From: an uncultured Woeseia sp.
GTDB taxonomy: Bacteria > Pseudomonadota > Gammaproteobacteria > Steroidobacterales > Woeseiaceae
Assembly: GCA_937925605.1 (NCBI GenBank)
Contig: CALALV010000071.1
Span: forward strand, 1-47,307
Direction of reading: 5' to 3'
Length of the DNA stretch: 47,307 nt
Both the position numbers and the translations under genes were made by a program. Within the stretch, counting starts at the first letter, position 1; every line of letters starts with the position of its first letter. The notes under the pieces are model-generated. The model was not told the DNA's origin, did no database searches, and saw only the letters and a program-made list of their open reading frames with translations. This document shows, piece after piece, positions 36,647 through 45,041 of this stretch.

Positions 36647-37710
36647 CCGGCCTGCTGTCGAAATACCTGATGCGTTCGATCCTCGTCAGCACGGCGCTCG
36701 TGCTGCTCGTGCTGCTGGCGCTCGCGGGCCTGTTCGAGTTCATCGGCCAGGTGGACAACCTGCAGGGCGACTTCGGCATCCCGCAGGCACTTTTGTATGC
36801 GCTGCTGCGCCTGCCGCAGCTGTCTTTCGAGATGCTGCCGATCGCCGTGCTGATCGGTTCGCTGCTCGGGCTGGGCGGACTCGCGAGTCACTCGGAGCTG
36901 GTCGTCATGCGCACGGCCGGCCTGTCGGTCGCGCAACTCGGCGCGATGGTGGCGCTGTCCGGTTTCGTGCTGACCGTCGTCACCGCGTTGATCGGCGAGT
37001 TCATCGGGCCGCCGCTCGACTACTACGCGCGCAACATGCGCAACGAGGCGCGCTTCGAACAGGAAGACCAGGACTTCGGCAACGCGGCCTGGGTCAAGGA
37101 AGGCAACCGCGTGCTGCACCTCGAGCGGGTGAACGCCGAGTTCGAGTTCGGCCGGGTCTACATGTTCGAGTTCGGCGAGGACGATACGCTCGAGCTGATC
37201 GCGCAGGCGGAAAATGCGGGCCTCGACAACAATGACCGCTGGGTCCTCGAAAACTATCGCGGCACGCGCTTCGACGGCGCGAGTATCGAGACGGTTGCCG
37301 CGCGGGTGGAGGTGCAGGATTTCGACGTCGGCAGCGACGTGCTCGGCATTACGCTGGTCAAGCCCGTCAGCCTGTCGGCGCGCGGCCTGATGAGCTACGT
37401 GGACTACCTGCGCCGCAACGACCTGTCGGCCGTTCGCTACGAAATGGAACTGTGGTCGCGGATCGCCTCGACGGCGGCCGTCGTGTTGATGCCGGTGCTC
37501 GCGCTGGCCTTCGTGTTCGGCACGCTGCGCTCCTCCGGCGCGGGTGCCCGCCTCATGGTAGGCGTGCTGATAGGGCTCGCGTACTTCCTCGCGAGCGAGA
37601 CGCTCGCGAACTCGGGGCAGGTATTCAACCTCAACCCTGTACTCGTGACCTGGCTGCCGACGCTGGCCCTGCTGCTCGTGACGGTGCTCGCGCTGAGCCG
37701 CGTGCGCTGA
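36643..37710 (+). CDS. lptG: LPS export ABC transporter permease LptG
   Basis: Partner permease of LptF. The 355-residue protein begins MTGLLSKYLMRSILVSTALV, with six helices in a 3+3 layout and a central periplasmic jellyroll. The motifs LASHSELVVMRTAGLSVAQL (coupling helix contacting LptB) and ELWSRIASTAAVVLMPVLAL are typical. The ATG at 36643 overlaps the lptF stop. The frame stays open upstream to 36541 within lptF, without meaning. It is convergent with the RDD gene, nine bases away. Confidence 0.96.
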   Translation: MTGLLSKYLMRSILVSTALVLLVLLALAGLFEFIGQVDNLQGDFGIPQALLYALLRLPQLSFEMLPIAVLIGSLLGLGGLASHSELVVMRTAGLSVAQLGAMVALSGFVLTVVTALIGEFIGPPLDYYARNMRNEARFEQEDQDFGNAAWVKEGNRVLHLERVNAEFEFGRVYMFEFGEDDTLELIAQAENAGLDNNDRWVLENYRGTRFDGASIETVAARVEVQDFDVGSDVLGITLVKPVSLSARGLMSYVDYLRRNDLSAVRYEMELWSRIASTAAVVLMPVLALAFVFGTLRSSGAGARLMVGVLIGLAYFLASETLANSGQVFNLNPVLVTWLPTLALLLVTVLALSRVR

Positions 37711-37719
37711 CGCGCCGGC

Positions 37720-38139
37720 TCAGCGGGCCTTCTTCGGCGTGTAGTACAGCCGCGTGCCGGATGCCCGGTCGTGCCAGGACAGCCCGTCGCGGTCGATCAG
37801 CTGCCACCAGTAGCCCGCGCCCGCCGGCAGCCACGACAGCAGCGCATAGAAGAAACGCAAGCTCGCCTCCACCAGGTCCGGCCGCCCGCCGCGCACGGAT
37901 TCTATCGACAGGCCCCAGCTCTGCATGCCTAGCGTGCGGCCGAAGCGCGACCAGAACCCGGCGAAGAACAGCCAGGTGGCGCCGAGCATCGCGAGCCGGT
38001 AGCCGAGGCTGCCGGCCGGTACCGCCTCGCCGCCGTGCACTGCGACGAACGGCAGGGTTGCGAGGAACAGCAGCGCGAGCATCAGCAATCCGTCGTAGAG
38101 CATGGCACCGAGGCGCCTGAACAGGGATGCGTTACTCAT
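37720..38139 (-). CDS. RDD family membrane protein
   Basis: A 139-residue inner-membrane protein with the RDD signatures: Arg-x3-Met-x-Tyr-Asp in FRRLGAMLYDGLLMLALLFL, the second helix region, the RFGRTLGMQSWGLSI loop and a final SWHDRASGTRLYY with the second Asp. Function of this family is poorly known; some members are Na+/H+ antiporters. RDD genes often sit beside lptFG. It could be co-transcribed with the aldo/keto reductase gene 69 bases upstream. Confidence 0.92.
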   Translation of the reverse strand: MSNASLFRRLGAMLYDGLLMLALLFLATLPFVAVHGGEAVPAGSLGYRLAMLGATWLFFAGFWSRFGRTLGMQSWGLSIESVRGGRPDLVEASLRFFYALLSWLPAGAGYWWQLIDRDGLSWHDRASGTRLYYTPKKAR

Positions 38140-38208
38140 GCAGTCGAGTTGCGGTCGGTGCCGCGGAATGCAAGCGCGGCCGCGAGCCCGTCGGTCGCCT
38201 CGTCGTGC

Positions 38209-39126
38209 TCATAGGGCTTCCACGAAGCGGCGCATGCGCAGCCGGGTCGCCTCGTCCGGCAGCGGGCCGAAGCCGGCGCTCACGTTGTCGGCCATGTGTT
38301 CGGGCTTGCTGGTTGCCGGGATCGCGGCCGTGATGGCCGGGTGGCTGACAATGAACTTCAGGAAGAACTGCCCCCAGCTGGCCGCGAACTCGCGCGCCCA
38401 GTCCGGCAGCTCGCGGCCGCGCACCGCGGCGAACAGGCGGCCGGCGACGAACGGTCGGTTGGCCAGCACGGCGACGCCCTCGTCGCGCGCGAAGGGCAGC
38501 AGCCGGCGCTCGGCCTCGGGCTCGCCGAGCGAGTAGTTCACCTGCAGGAACTGCGGACGGTGCTTGCGAATCGCCCGTTCGAGGTCATCGTGCGCGCTGG
38601 CGACATAGTGAGTGATGCCGTTGTAGCGGATGCGGCCGGCCTCCTGCCAGGCGCGGATCGTCTCGAAATGCACGTCCGTGTCGCGCAGGTTGTGCACCTG
38701 CATCAGGTCGATGACCCCGGTGCGCATCAGTTCGGCCGAACGCGCCATCTGCCGTTCGCCCGCGGCCTGCCCGTCGGTCCACACCTTGGTCGCAAGGAAG
38801 GCCCCGCGGGCCGCGCCCGTGGCGAGCGTGTCGCCGATGACGCGTTCCGAGCGGTCATACATCGGCGACGTGTCGATCAGCGTGCCGCCGGCGTCGAACA
38901 GCAGGTCGAGGATTTCGCGGCGTGCGGCCAGCTCCTCCGGCGAGCCCTCGACGTCGAACACGTCGTAGGTGCCGAGCCCGATGACGGGCAGCGGTTCGCC
39001 GCTCGCGGGAATCTCGGCGGTCCGCATCGTCCCGGCGTCGCGCGCCGCCGCAAGGCCCGGCGTGAGGCCGAGCGCCGCGAGCGCCTTGAGCAGGCGCCGG
39101 CGCGTGAATTGATGGCTTGCCGTCAT
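38209..39126 (-). CDS. Tat-exported aldo/keto reductase
   Basis: A 305-residue NADPH-type aldo/keto reductase with a twin-arginine signal (FTRRRLLKALAALGLTPGLA). The catalytic tetrad is visible: Asp in TLIDTSPMYDRSE with Tyr four residues later, Lys in FLATKVWTDG, and His in LMQVHNLRD. Export of a folded, cofactor-loaded enzyme to the periplasm fits Tat use. Substrate unknown. The ATG overlaps the stop of the upstream MFS gene (ATGA), so the two are coupled, suggesting a shared pathway. Confidence 0.92.
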   Translation of the reverse strand: MTASHQFTRRRLLKALAALGLTPGLAAARDAGTMRTAEIPASGEPLPVIGLGTYDVFDVEGSPEELAARREILDLLFDAGGTLIDTSPMYDRSERVIGDTLATGAARGAFLATKVWTDGQAAGERQMARSAELMRTGVIDLMQVHNLRDTDVHFETIRAWQEAGRIRYNGITHYVASAHDDLERAIRKHRPQFLQVNYSLGEPEAERRLLPFARDEGVAVLANRPFVAGRLFAAVRGRELPDWAREFAASWGQFFLKFIVSHPAITAAIPATSKPEHMADNVSAGFGPLPDEATRLRMRRFVEAL

Positions 39127-40454
39127 GCTGTCTCTCCCTGTTTCAGTGCCGCGTCGCGTTCGGCGTAATCGCGGCCGATCTTCAGCGCCAGGACGATCCA
39201 GCCGACGGCCAGCGCCGCGCAGACCAGCGCCACGCCGCTGATGCCGATGCCGAGGCTGCCGAGGTAGCGTATCGTCCAGGTCGCGAACAGGTCGCCGCCG
39301 CGGTAGATCGTCGTCTCGACGAAATTCTTAGCCTTGTACTTCGCTTCGCGCGACACGACCGAGTACAGCATGTCGCTGGTCGGCTTCGACAGCCCGAACG
39401 TGATCGAGCGCCTGAGCACCTGCAGGCCCGCCATCACCGCGAACACCGGGTGCAGGGCGAGCAGCAGGAAGCCTGCGACCGAGACCAGCGGCAATATGGT
39501 CAGCGTCAGCCCCACGCCGATCCGGCGTACCGAGTAGCGGACGACGATCAGCTGGCCTATGAACGAGAGCGCGTTGGTCAGCGCGTCGAGCAGCGCGAAT
39601 ACCTGTGTATGACGGTCCGTGCCGCTGAAGGTTTCGTCGACCAGCACCGCCATGTACATGTAGATGAACACGCCCAGGAAGTTCGCGATCATCAGCGCGG
39701 CCGCGATCGACGCGAGGTAGGGCGTCGTGGCGACCAGCTTGATACCGGCCAGCGCCTTGCCGCCGATCGGCAGCGAGCGATCGACGGGCGCCGTGCCCGG
39801 CGTCGCCTGCTGGCCGCTCGCCCAGCGCCGCAGGCGCAGCACGCAGACGACCGCGAAGCCGAGCAGCAGCGCCGACAGCGGCAGCAGGTTGTGCGCGCCC
39901 AGCGGCTCGACCAGCACGCTCGTCAGCAGCGGGCCGGCCAGCGCGCCGGTACTGCCGCCGGCCGAGATCACGCCGAACAGCCGCCGGCCCTGCTCGCGGT
40001 TCCAGATGTCCGCCATGAAACTCCAGAAAACGGAGACGACGAACAGGTTGAACACGCTGAGCCAGACGAAAAACGCGCGGCTCAGCCAGACCTCAGGGGT
40101 GCCGCTGCCGGCGAGCAGCAGGAAACCCGCGTAGAACAGCGCGATGTTGACGATGAAGAAGTAGTAGACCCACGGCAGGAACCGGCGCCGCGGGTAGCGT
40201 GAGGTGACCCAGCCGAAGGCCGGCGTCGCGATGACCAGCATGACGACGAACGTGCCGGTGAACAGCCAGGGGATGTTGGCCGTGCCGCCGACGATCGCCA
40301 TCGCCTCGCGCACGGGGCGCAGCATGTAGTACGCGGCCAGCAGGCAGAAGAAGTAGGCGAAGGACCACGCGACGGGCAGCAGTTCCGACGACTCGATGCC
40401 GAGCAGGCGCGCGAGCCGCGCGGCCGGGCCGACCTGCGCCGCGGGCGCGTTCAT
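39123..40454 (-). CDS. MFS / ATP-ADP-carrier-like transporter
   Basis: A 443-residue polytopic protein with about 12 helices. The motifs YMLRPVREAMAIVGG, FWSFMADIWNREQGRRLFG and ISAGGSTGALAGPLLT match a group often annotated as NTP/NDP exchange or AAA-family-like transporters, but specificity cannot be judged by eye and an ordinary MFS role is equally possible. The ATG at 40454 gives MNAPAAQVGPAARLARLLGI; an in-frame start at 40550 would add 32 residues of poor character. It is the first gene of MFS-AKR-(RDD). Confidence 0.85.
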   Translation of the reverse strand: MNAPAAQVGPAARLARLLGIESSELLPVAWSFAYFFCLLAAYYMLRPVREAMAIVGGTANIPWLFTGTFVVMLVIATPAFGWVTSRYPRRRFLPWVYYFFIVNIALFYAGFLLLAGSGTPEVWLSRAFFVWLSVFNLFVVSVFWSFMADIWNREQGRRLFGVISAGGSTGALAGPLLTSVLVEPLGAHNLLPLSALLLGFAVVCVLRLRRWASGQQATPGTAPVDRSLPIGGKALAGIKLVATTPYLASIAAALMIANFLGVFIYMYMAVLVDETFSGTDRHTQVFALLDALTNALSFIGQLIVVRYSVRRIGVGLTLTILPLVSVAGFLLLALHPVFAVMAGLQVLRRSITFGLSKPTSDMLYSVVSREAKYKAKNFVETTIYRGGDLFATWTIRYLGSLGIGISGVALVCAALAVGWIVLALKIGRDYAERDAALKQGETA

Positions 40455-40696
40455 CCGGTGAACCTCGTCGGCGGGGCGAACGACATCGGCGGTACGCGTT
40501 CCCAGGCGGATCCAGCGCGCATCATCGCGCAAAACCGGCGCCGGTTGCACGTCCGCGGCGGCGCGCGCGGCGAATCCCGGCGTTGCGTGCGGATTCGCGG
40601 CTGTCGTTGCGCCCGCGCGGCCGGCAGTCTGGATGCCGGCGCCGCGGTCCGCGGCGCGACGTGTAGCAAGGCCCGCCAGGGCCAGGGAGAGCTGCG

Positions 40697-41257
40697 ATGA
40701 AAGAGAAGATCGGATGCCGGGTGGGCCCGGCGCTGTGGGTCACGGTACTGCTGCTCGCGGGTGCACCGGCAATAGCCGCGGGCGCAGGCGACGGCTGCGA
40801 GACGCTGGCGCAGGCCGTGACGTTGGGCGTCGGCGACGCGCTGGGCAGTGGCTTCAGAGAAACCTATCGACGGCCGCCGGCGCCCGAGGTCGTGCGCAGC
40901 TGCGGCAGCACGGCCGCGACGGTCAGCGGCGCATACGCCGCGACGCTCGCGACGTTCGGCATCGACGTCGACTGGAATGACGGCATGCCCGGCAACCCGG
41001 GCGACGTGTGCCTGAGCCATCACCTGGAGCAGTGCTACCCGGAGATCGGCGCGGGCAGCGCCTGGCTCGCCGGCGACCCGAAGCTCGTCGTGGACGCCTC
41101 CTGGGCCGCGGTGACCGCGGCGGTCGTGCGCTACATGCCGCTCGGCGCCGGCAGCGACATCAGCTGGTTCGGCGCTTCGAGCCTGAGCGAGACGCTCGCC
41201 GTCAGTATCCGCGCGACGCTCGCCGTGCCCGTGCAGGCGAAAGTGCGGAGCGAATGA
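40697..41257 (+). CDS. Secreted hypothetical protein with cysteines
   Basis: A 186-residue protein, not recognised. It has a signal peptide (ALWVTVLLLAGAPAIAAGA), and the mature part holds four cysteines (DGCETL, RSCGST, DVCLSH, EQCYPE) that may pair in the periplasm. It is rich in Ala, Gly and Val with two hydrophobic stretches (VVDASWAAVTAAVVRYMPLG and SLSETLAVSIRATLAVPV). A clear Shine-Dalgarno GGGAGA lies seven bases before the ATG. It is convergent with the DUF2490 gene, 12 bases away. The 242 bases upstream hold GC-rich inverted repeats (for example GCGCCGCGGTCCGCGGCGC near 40639) and no gene. Confidence 0.75.
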   Translation: MKEKIGCRVGPALWVTVLLLAGAPAIAAGAGDGCETLAQAVTLGVGDALGSGFRETYRRPPAPEVVRSCGSTAATVSGAYAATLATFGIDVDWNDGMPGNPGDVCLSHHLEQCYPEIGAGSAWLAGDPKLVVDASWAAVTAAVVRYMPLGAGSDISWFGASSLSETLAVSIRATLAVPVQAKVRSE

Positions 41258-41269
41258 ACGGTTCGCGCG

Positions 41270-41962
41270 TCAGAAGCTCAGCCTGAGGTGCAGCATCGCC
41301 GTGTGGTTCACCGCGTCGCGGTTGCCGCTGCGGTTGATCCACTGGTTCATATAACCGGCTTCGAGCGAGCTTCGCTCCGTAACCGGCATGCGCACGCCGG
41401 CATAGCTGCGGAGCTGGTCGAAACCGGCGCGTGCGCCGTAGTCGGTGTCGTCGAGGTTCGTGAAATGCTCGGTGGAGGCGATCAGCGTCAGCTCGCGGGC
41501 CGGCAGCGGCACCGCGAGCTGTACGAGCTGGCGAAGCCGGAAGCCGGCGTCGCTCGCGTCTTCGAGGTTGCGTTCCTCGAGCCGCGTGCGCAGCGACAGC
41601 GAGCCCCAGTCCCAGCGCGCCGCGCTCCACAGGAACTGCTGCCAGAAGCGATGCTCGTAGCGGCCGCTGCCGCCGTCGGGATCGGTGTAGAAGTAGTCGT
41701 AGCCGGCCCACAGGGACATGCGCGGGCGGAAGTCGTAGCCGACGCCGCCGCGCAGGACGTACTGGTCGGAGCCGCTGCCGCGCTCGAAGGCGCGCCACTG
41801 GGACGCGGCGGACCAGCGCCACGGCGACGCTTCCCCGGCACTGTCGAAGCGACCGGCGGCGGATACGATTGCCCAGGCGGCGCTGTCGTCGTCGGCGGTG
41901 AGTGCGAGGGGCGAAACAAGGCAGGCGATCAGGCCTGCAGCCAGTGCGATACGCATGTGCAT
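41270..41962 (-). CDS. DUF2490 outer-membrane beta-barrel protein
   Basis: A 230-residue exported protein: signal peptide MHMRIALAAGLIACLVSPLA, then a small beta-barrel with alternating aromatic strands (MSLWAGYDYFYTDPDG, EHRFWQQFLWSAARWDWG, LRTRLEERNLED) and a C-terminal strand ending LHLRLSF, a classic Bam recognition signal. This matches DUF2490, of unknown function. The start at 41962 has an AGGA Shine-Dalgarno eight bases before it. It follows the porin-like gene by 19 bases, so the two probably form an operon. Confidence 0.88.
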   Translation of the reverse strand: MHMRIALAAGLIACLVSPLALTADDDSAAWAIVSAAGRFDSAGEASPWRWSAASQWRAFERGSGSDQYVLRGGVGYDFRPRMSLWAGYDYFYTDPDGGSGRYEHRFWQQFLWSAARWDWGSLSLRTRLEERNLEDASDAGFRLRQLVQLAVPLPARELTLIASTEHFTNLDDTDYGARAGFDQLRSYAGVRMPVTERSSLEAGYMNQWINRSGNRDAVNHTAMLHLRLSF

Positions 41963-41981
41963 CGGGTCATTCCTGTGAGAA

Positions 41982-43094
41982 TCAGAAGGCGTAGTCGAGG
42001 CGCAGCCCGCCGAACAGCGCGTGCGCCTCGGCGACGACGCCCGACCGGTCGAAGCCCGGGTTGTCGACATACTGCATGGACAGAGTGCCGTGCAGGCCCG
42101 GCATGCCCAGCGGCAGCCGGAACCAGGCCTCGGCGTGGTTGGTATCGCCGCTCGCGAGCGTGCGCGCGCGGCTGGACTCGAGGATGCGCGCGTAGCCGAG
42201 ACCGAGCGTGCCGGCGTCGAACACGCGTTCCAGGGCAACGCTCGCGAAGCGCGTCGCCGGCGACACGTCCTCGTTGGCGATGCCGGCGCGCAGGCTGAGC
42301 GTTTGCGCGCCGAAGGCATGCCCGTAGACGGCGTAGGCACCGTAGTTCCTGCTCTCGCGGTCCGGGTCGTCCAGGTGCGGGTGCTCATCCGTGCGCAGCC
42401 AGGCGCCAGCGCCGATGCGGGTGTCACCGAGGTACCAGCGTGCGCCGGCCGCCGCGAACAGGCCCTTGCCGGCTGCCGTGACGTCGATCAGTTCGCGGTA
42501 GGAGCGACTCGGATTGTCGGCAATGCCGTCGGAACTGGACAGGATCACCGTGTACTCCGGGCGGCGGCCTTCCGCCTTCAGCCGGTACAGCAGGCCGAGC
42601 GTGTAGTCCGGAAACGCGATCGTCGGGTTGTTGACGAAGCTCGCGCCGAGGAACTGCGTGTTCTCGTCGTTCGCGATGCGGCTGCGATCGAGCTGCGCGG
42701 ACGGGTCGATCTGGCCGATCCAGAGCTGGGCCTGCTCACCGAGGCGCATGCGGTAGTGCAGCTCGGAGATCTGCACGTGGCTGCCACCGTCGCTGTCCAG
42801 CACCGAGCCGGCGTCGCCGTTGATCTCGGGATAGACGTTGAAAATGCTGTCCGCGTCGGTGCCGGTCGCGCCCTCGAGGTAGGCGAACCAGGTGCCGCCG
42901 TCGGTCACGAGCTCCAGCATCAGGTCGCCGGAGGCGCTCAGGTCGTCGGCGTTCGTGTCGAGTTCCTGCTGGTAGACGACGGTCACGCCGCCAATGACCT
43001 CGAGCTGCTCCGTCCAGTCGGCCGCGGCGGGCGCGGCGAGGGCGAGCAGGACGAGCGACGGCAGGACAGGGAGCGGGCGGACGGGGCGTGACAT
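41982..43094 (-). CDS. Porin-like outer-membrane protein
   Basis: A 370-residue exported beta-barrel: signal peptide ending AAPAAADWTE, multiple amphipathic strands, and a C-terminal Phe (GLRLDYAF). The segments LGEQAQLWIGQIDPSAQLD and FLGASFVNNPTIAFPDYTLG recall carbohydrate-selective OprB-type porins, though I cannot assign the substrate. It is preceded by a good promoter (43123-43151) and followed by DUF2490. Confidence 0.82.
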   Translation of the reverse strand: MSRPVRPLPVLPSLVLLALAAPAAADWTEQLEVIGGVTVVYQQELDTNADDLSASGDLMLELVTDGGTWFAYLEGATGTDADSIFNVYPEINGDAGSVLDSDGGSHVQISELHYRMRLGEQAQLWIGQIDPSAQLDRSRIANDENTQFLGASFVNNPTIAFPDYTLGLLYRLKAEGRRPEYTVILSSSDGIADNPSRSYRELIDVTAAGKGLFAAAGARWYLGDTRIGAGAWLRTDEHPHLDDPDRESRNYGAYAVYGHAFGAQTLSLRAGIANEDVSPATRFASVALERVFDAGTLGLGYARILESSRARTLASGDTNHAEAWFRLPLGMPGLHGTLSMQYVDNPGFDRSGVVAEAHALFGGLRLDYAF

Positions 43095-43122
43095 GGTGGG
43101 TATACCGGGTAAAGCGGCGCGG

Positions 43123-43151
43123 AATGTAGACGCGAAAAACCCTACTGTAAA
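43123..43151 (-). promoter_or_regulatory. Sigma-70-type promoter of the porin gene
   Basis: On the minus strand TTTACA (-35, 43151-43146) and TACATT (-10, 43128-43123) are separated by exactly 17 bases. Transcription would start near 43116, giving a leader of about 22 bases before the porin ATG. This is the best-matching promoter seen in the window. Confidence 0.65.
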
Positions 43152-43272
43152 GTGGAATTCGCGGATTGGCGGCGACGGTTACAGATGCTTACAGCCAATC
43201 GCGGCAGCGGGTCGCTTCAGCTGAGCCACCGGGCCGGTCGGCCGCCGGCCCCGTCTCGCGGCGCAGCCTGGC

Positions 43273-43605
43273 TCAGCTGTTCATGGCCCTCGCCAGCTTG
43301 CGCCGCGCGTCCTTGAGCGCAGCCGCATCCGCATCTTCCTGCCCCTCGAGCTGCCGCAACTCGGCCAGCGCGGCTTCGACGTCCGTGCCGGCGAGCCAGC
43401 CGACGACCGTGCCGACCTCGTTTGCGTTGTCGCTGACAATGCCGGCCGTCTTGCCGTCGAGGATGGCAAGGCGATGCTTGCAGACGTTGCTGAACTGGCC
43501 GGCCGGGCAGTTGCAAATCGCGGTGAGGCTGTTGCCGTCCCTTATGAAAAGGACTTCGTAGGGCTCTTTCGAGGAGCCTTTGACCCTGAACGTGATTTCC
43601 TTCAT
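43273..43605 (-). CDS. Small SWIM zinc-finger protein
   Basis: A 110-residue protein with a SWIM finger: Cys-x-Cys-x8-Cys-x-His in CNCPAGQFSNVCKHRLAI. SWIM domains bind zinc and nucleic acid or protein and are usually part of large SNF2 helicases or transposases; here the finger stands alone with an N-terminal beta segment (MKEITFRVKGSSKEPYEVLF) and a helical C-terminal tail rich in Asp and Ala. No signal peptide. The role is unknown. It lies on the minus strand between the porin and PQQ-propeller genes. Complete zinc ligands argue for a functional gene. Confidence 0.82.
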   Translation of the reverse strand: MKEITFRVKGSSKEPYEVLFIRDGNSLTAICNCPAGQFSNVCKHRLAILDGKTAGIVSDNANEVGTVVGWLAGTDVEAALAELRQLEGQEDADAAALKDARRKLARAMNS

Positions 43606-43612
43606 GGCTGCC

Positions 43613-43624
43613 CGACTATAGTCG
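43613..43624. promoter_or_regulatory. 12-bp palindrome upstream of the SWIM gene
   Basis: CGACTATAGTCG is a perfect palindrome seven bases before the SWIM gene ATG. Its centre reads TATAGT on the minus strand, a -10-like hexamer that would put the transcript start within a few bases of the ATG. It could be an operator covering the -10 box. No good -35 was found. Confidence 0.35.
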
Positions 43625-43665
43625 ACGGCGCCGGCGCGCGCTCGTCGAGCTGATCGCGGGACGGG

Positions 43666-44841
43666 TCAGCAGCCGGGATAGGCGGTGCTGCCGTCCTCGA
43701 TGAGACGGGCGCGCAGCTTGCCGTCCGTCGCCACGTAATAAAGAGTACCGGTGCTCGCCCCGGGCGGACCGGCGACGTCGTCCGCGCTCCAGCGTACGCG
43801 GCGCGACCCGAGGTCCAGGATGCGCATGATCATCGACGGAGGGCCGTCGCCTTCCGCGGCCAGGAGCTCCAGGTACATGCCGATGCCTTCGGCAACTTCG
43901 CCTGGGCCGTAGGCGACGCCATCGGTGCGCTGCCGCCAGACTTCGCGGCCGCTGTCTCGATCGACGCCGACGAGATGCCGGTCTTCGACCGTCGAGAAAT
44001 AGATCACGTCGCCGTGTGCGGCGATGAAGCTGCGCGAGCCGACGTGCCGGCCGTCGATCGCGTTTGCGTCGTAGCGCCAGCGCTGTTTGCCCGTCGCACG
44101 GTCAACGGCGAACAGGTTGCCTGCCCAGTCCGGGAAGTACACGCTGTCGTCGTCGACGATCGGCACGGCCGTGACGAACGGTACCTGCGCCGGGAGGTCG
44201 GCGCGCTTGCGGTCGTCGGTCTGCGAGACCCAGGCGCGTTCGCCGGAGTCGATGTCGATGGCATAGAGGTGCCCGTCCCAGGCGCCGATATAGGCGACGC
44301 GCCCGACGATCGGTAGGTGCCAGGCCTGCGGTTCCTCGCCGAGCGTGTGCCGCCAGACCTCTTCGCCCGTGCCGACGTCGACGGCGTAGACGTTCCAGTC
44401 CTCGCTCGAGAAGTAGGCGACGCCGTCGACGATATTCGGCGTGCCGTTGATGAAGATGTCGCGGACTTCCCAGTCGACGTCTCCGGCGGCGAAGGACCAG
44501 CGCAGCTCGCCGGTAGCGCGGTCGACGGCGCGGAGTTTGCCGTCCTGGCTGCCATAAAGCACGAGAGCTTCGGTCACCGCGGGGGCGTGAAAGACGGGGC
44601 CGTCTGCGTTGGCCTGCCACAGGATGTTTCCGGTACCGAGATCGATGGCCGCCAGCGTGCCCGTGCTGCTGCCAACGTAGGCGACGTTCCCGGCGATCGC
44701 CGGCTGGCCGGGGCGGCCGTCTATCGCGGGGTGCGAAATCAGATCGCACTCGGCCAGCACGGAGCAGAACGGCATCCAGGCGGCGACAAGGAGCAGCGAG
44801 CGCAGGAAAAAGCTGTGAGTCACCGTCCGCTCCATCGACAT
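43666..44841 (-). CDS. Secreted PQQ-type beta-propeller protein
   Basis: A 391-residue exported protein with a signal peptide (SLLLVAAWMPFCSVLA) and about seven PQQ-like/Trp-docking repeats, such as GTLAAIDLGTGNILWQANAD, KLRAVDRATGELRWSF, NVYAVDVGTGEEVWRHTLG, HLYAIDIDSGERAW and NLFAVDRATGKQRWRY. It resembles BamB-like or quinoprotein-type propellers but lacks the larger PQQ-dehydrogenase architecture, so cofactor binding is unproven. The usual bamB neighbours (der, hisS) are absent, so it is not the housekeeping bamB. Cysteines at the mature N-terminus and the C-terminal end (AYPGC) may form a disulfide closing the propeller. The ATG at 44841 is followed two codons later by another ATG. Confidence 0.88.
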   Translation of the reverse strand: MSMERTVTHSFFLRSLLLVAAWMPFCSVLAECDLISHPAIDGRPGQPAIAGNVAYVGSSTGTLAAIDLGTGNILWQANADGPVFHAPAVTEALVLYGSQDGKLRAVDRATGELRWSFAAGDVDWEVRDIFINGTPNIVDGVAYFSSEDWNVYAVDVGTGEEVWRHTLGEEPQAWHLPIVGRVAYIGAWDGHLYAIDIDSGERAWVSQTDDRKRADLPAQVPFVTAVPIVDDDSVYFPDWAGNLFAVDRATGKQRWRYDANAIDGRHVGSRSFIAAHGDVIYFSTVEDRHLVGVDRDSGREVWRQRTDGVAYGPGEVAEGIGMYLELLAAEGDGPPSMIMRILDLGSRRVRWSADDVAGPPGASTGTLYYVATDGKLRARLIEDGSTAYPGC

Positions 44842-45041
44842 GTGCTCGTCGAGTGTACCCCGCGGCGCAGCCGGCGCAATTCGCGCAGGGGTCGGTGACC
44901 TGAGGCGCCGGTCGATCTCGTGCGCGCTGCAAGCCCGGATGCGGCGCCGGTGCGGGATGCCCAGGGGCTCGCTGCCGGCTGGCTGCGCGATACTCGCCGC
45001 TTAGTCCAGATCGCTATATGCGCGGCATCGCGCTGCCGGCG

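Noticed and set aside
43666..44841. Assigning the PQQ-type propeller as BamB
   Set aside because: It has no lipobox and lacks the der/hisS neighbourhood; only the propeller fold is supported.
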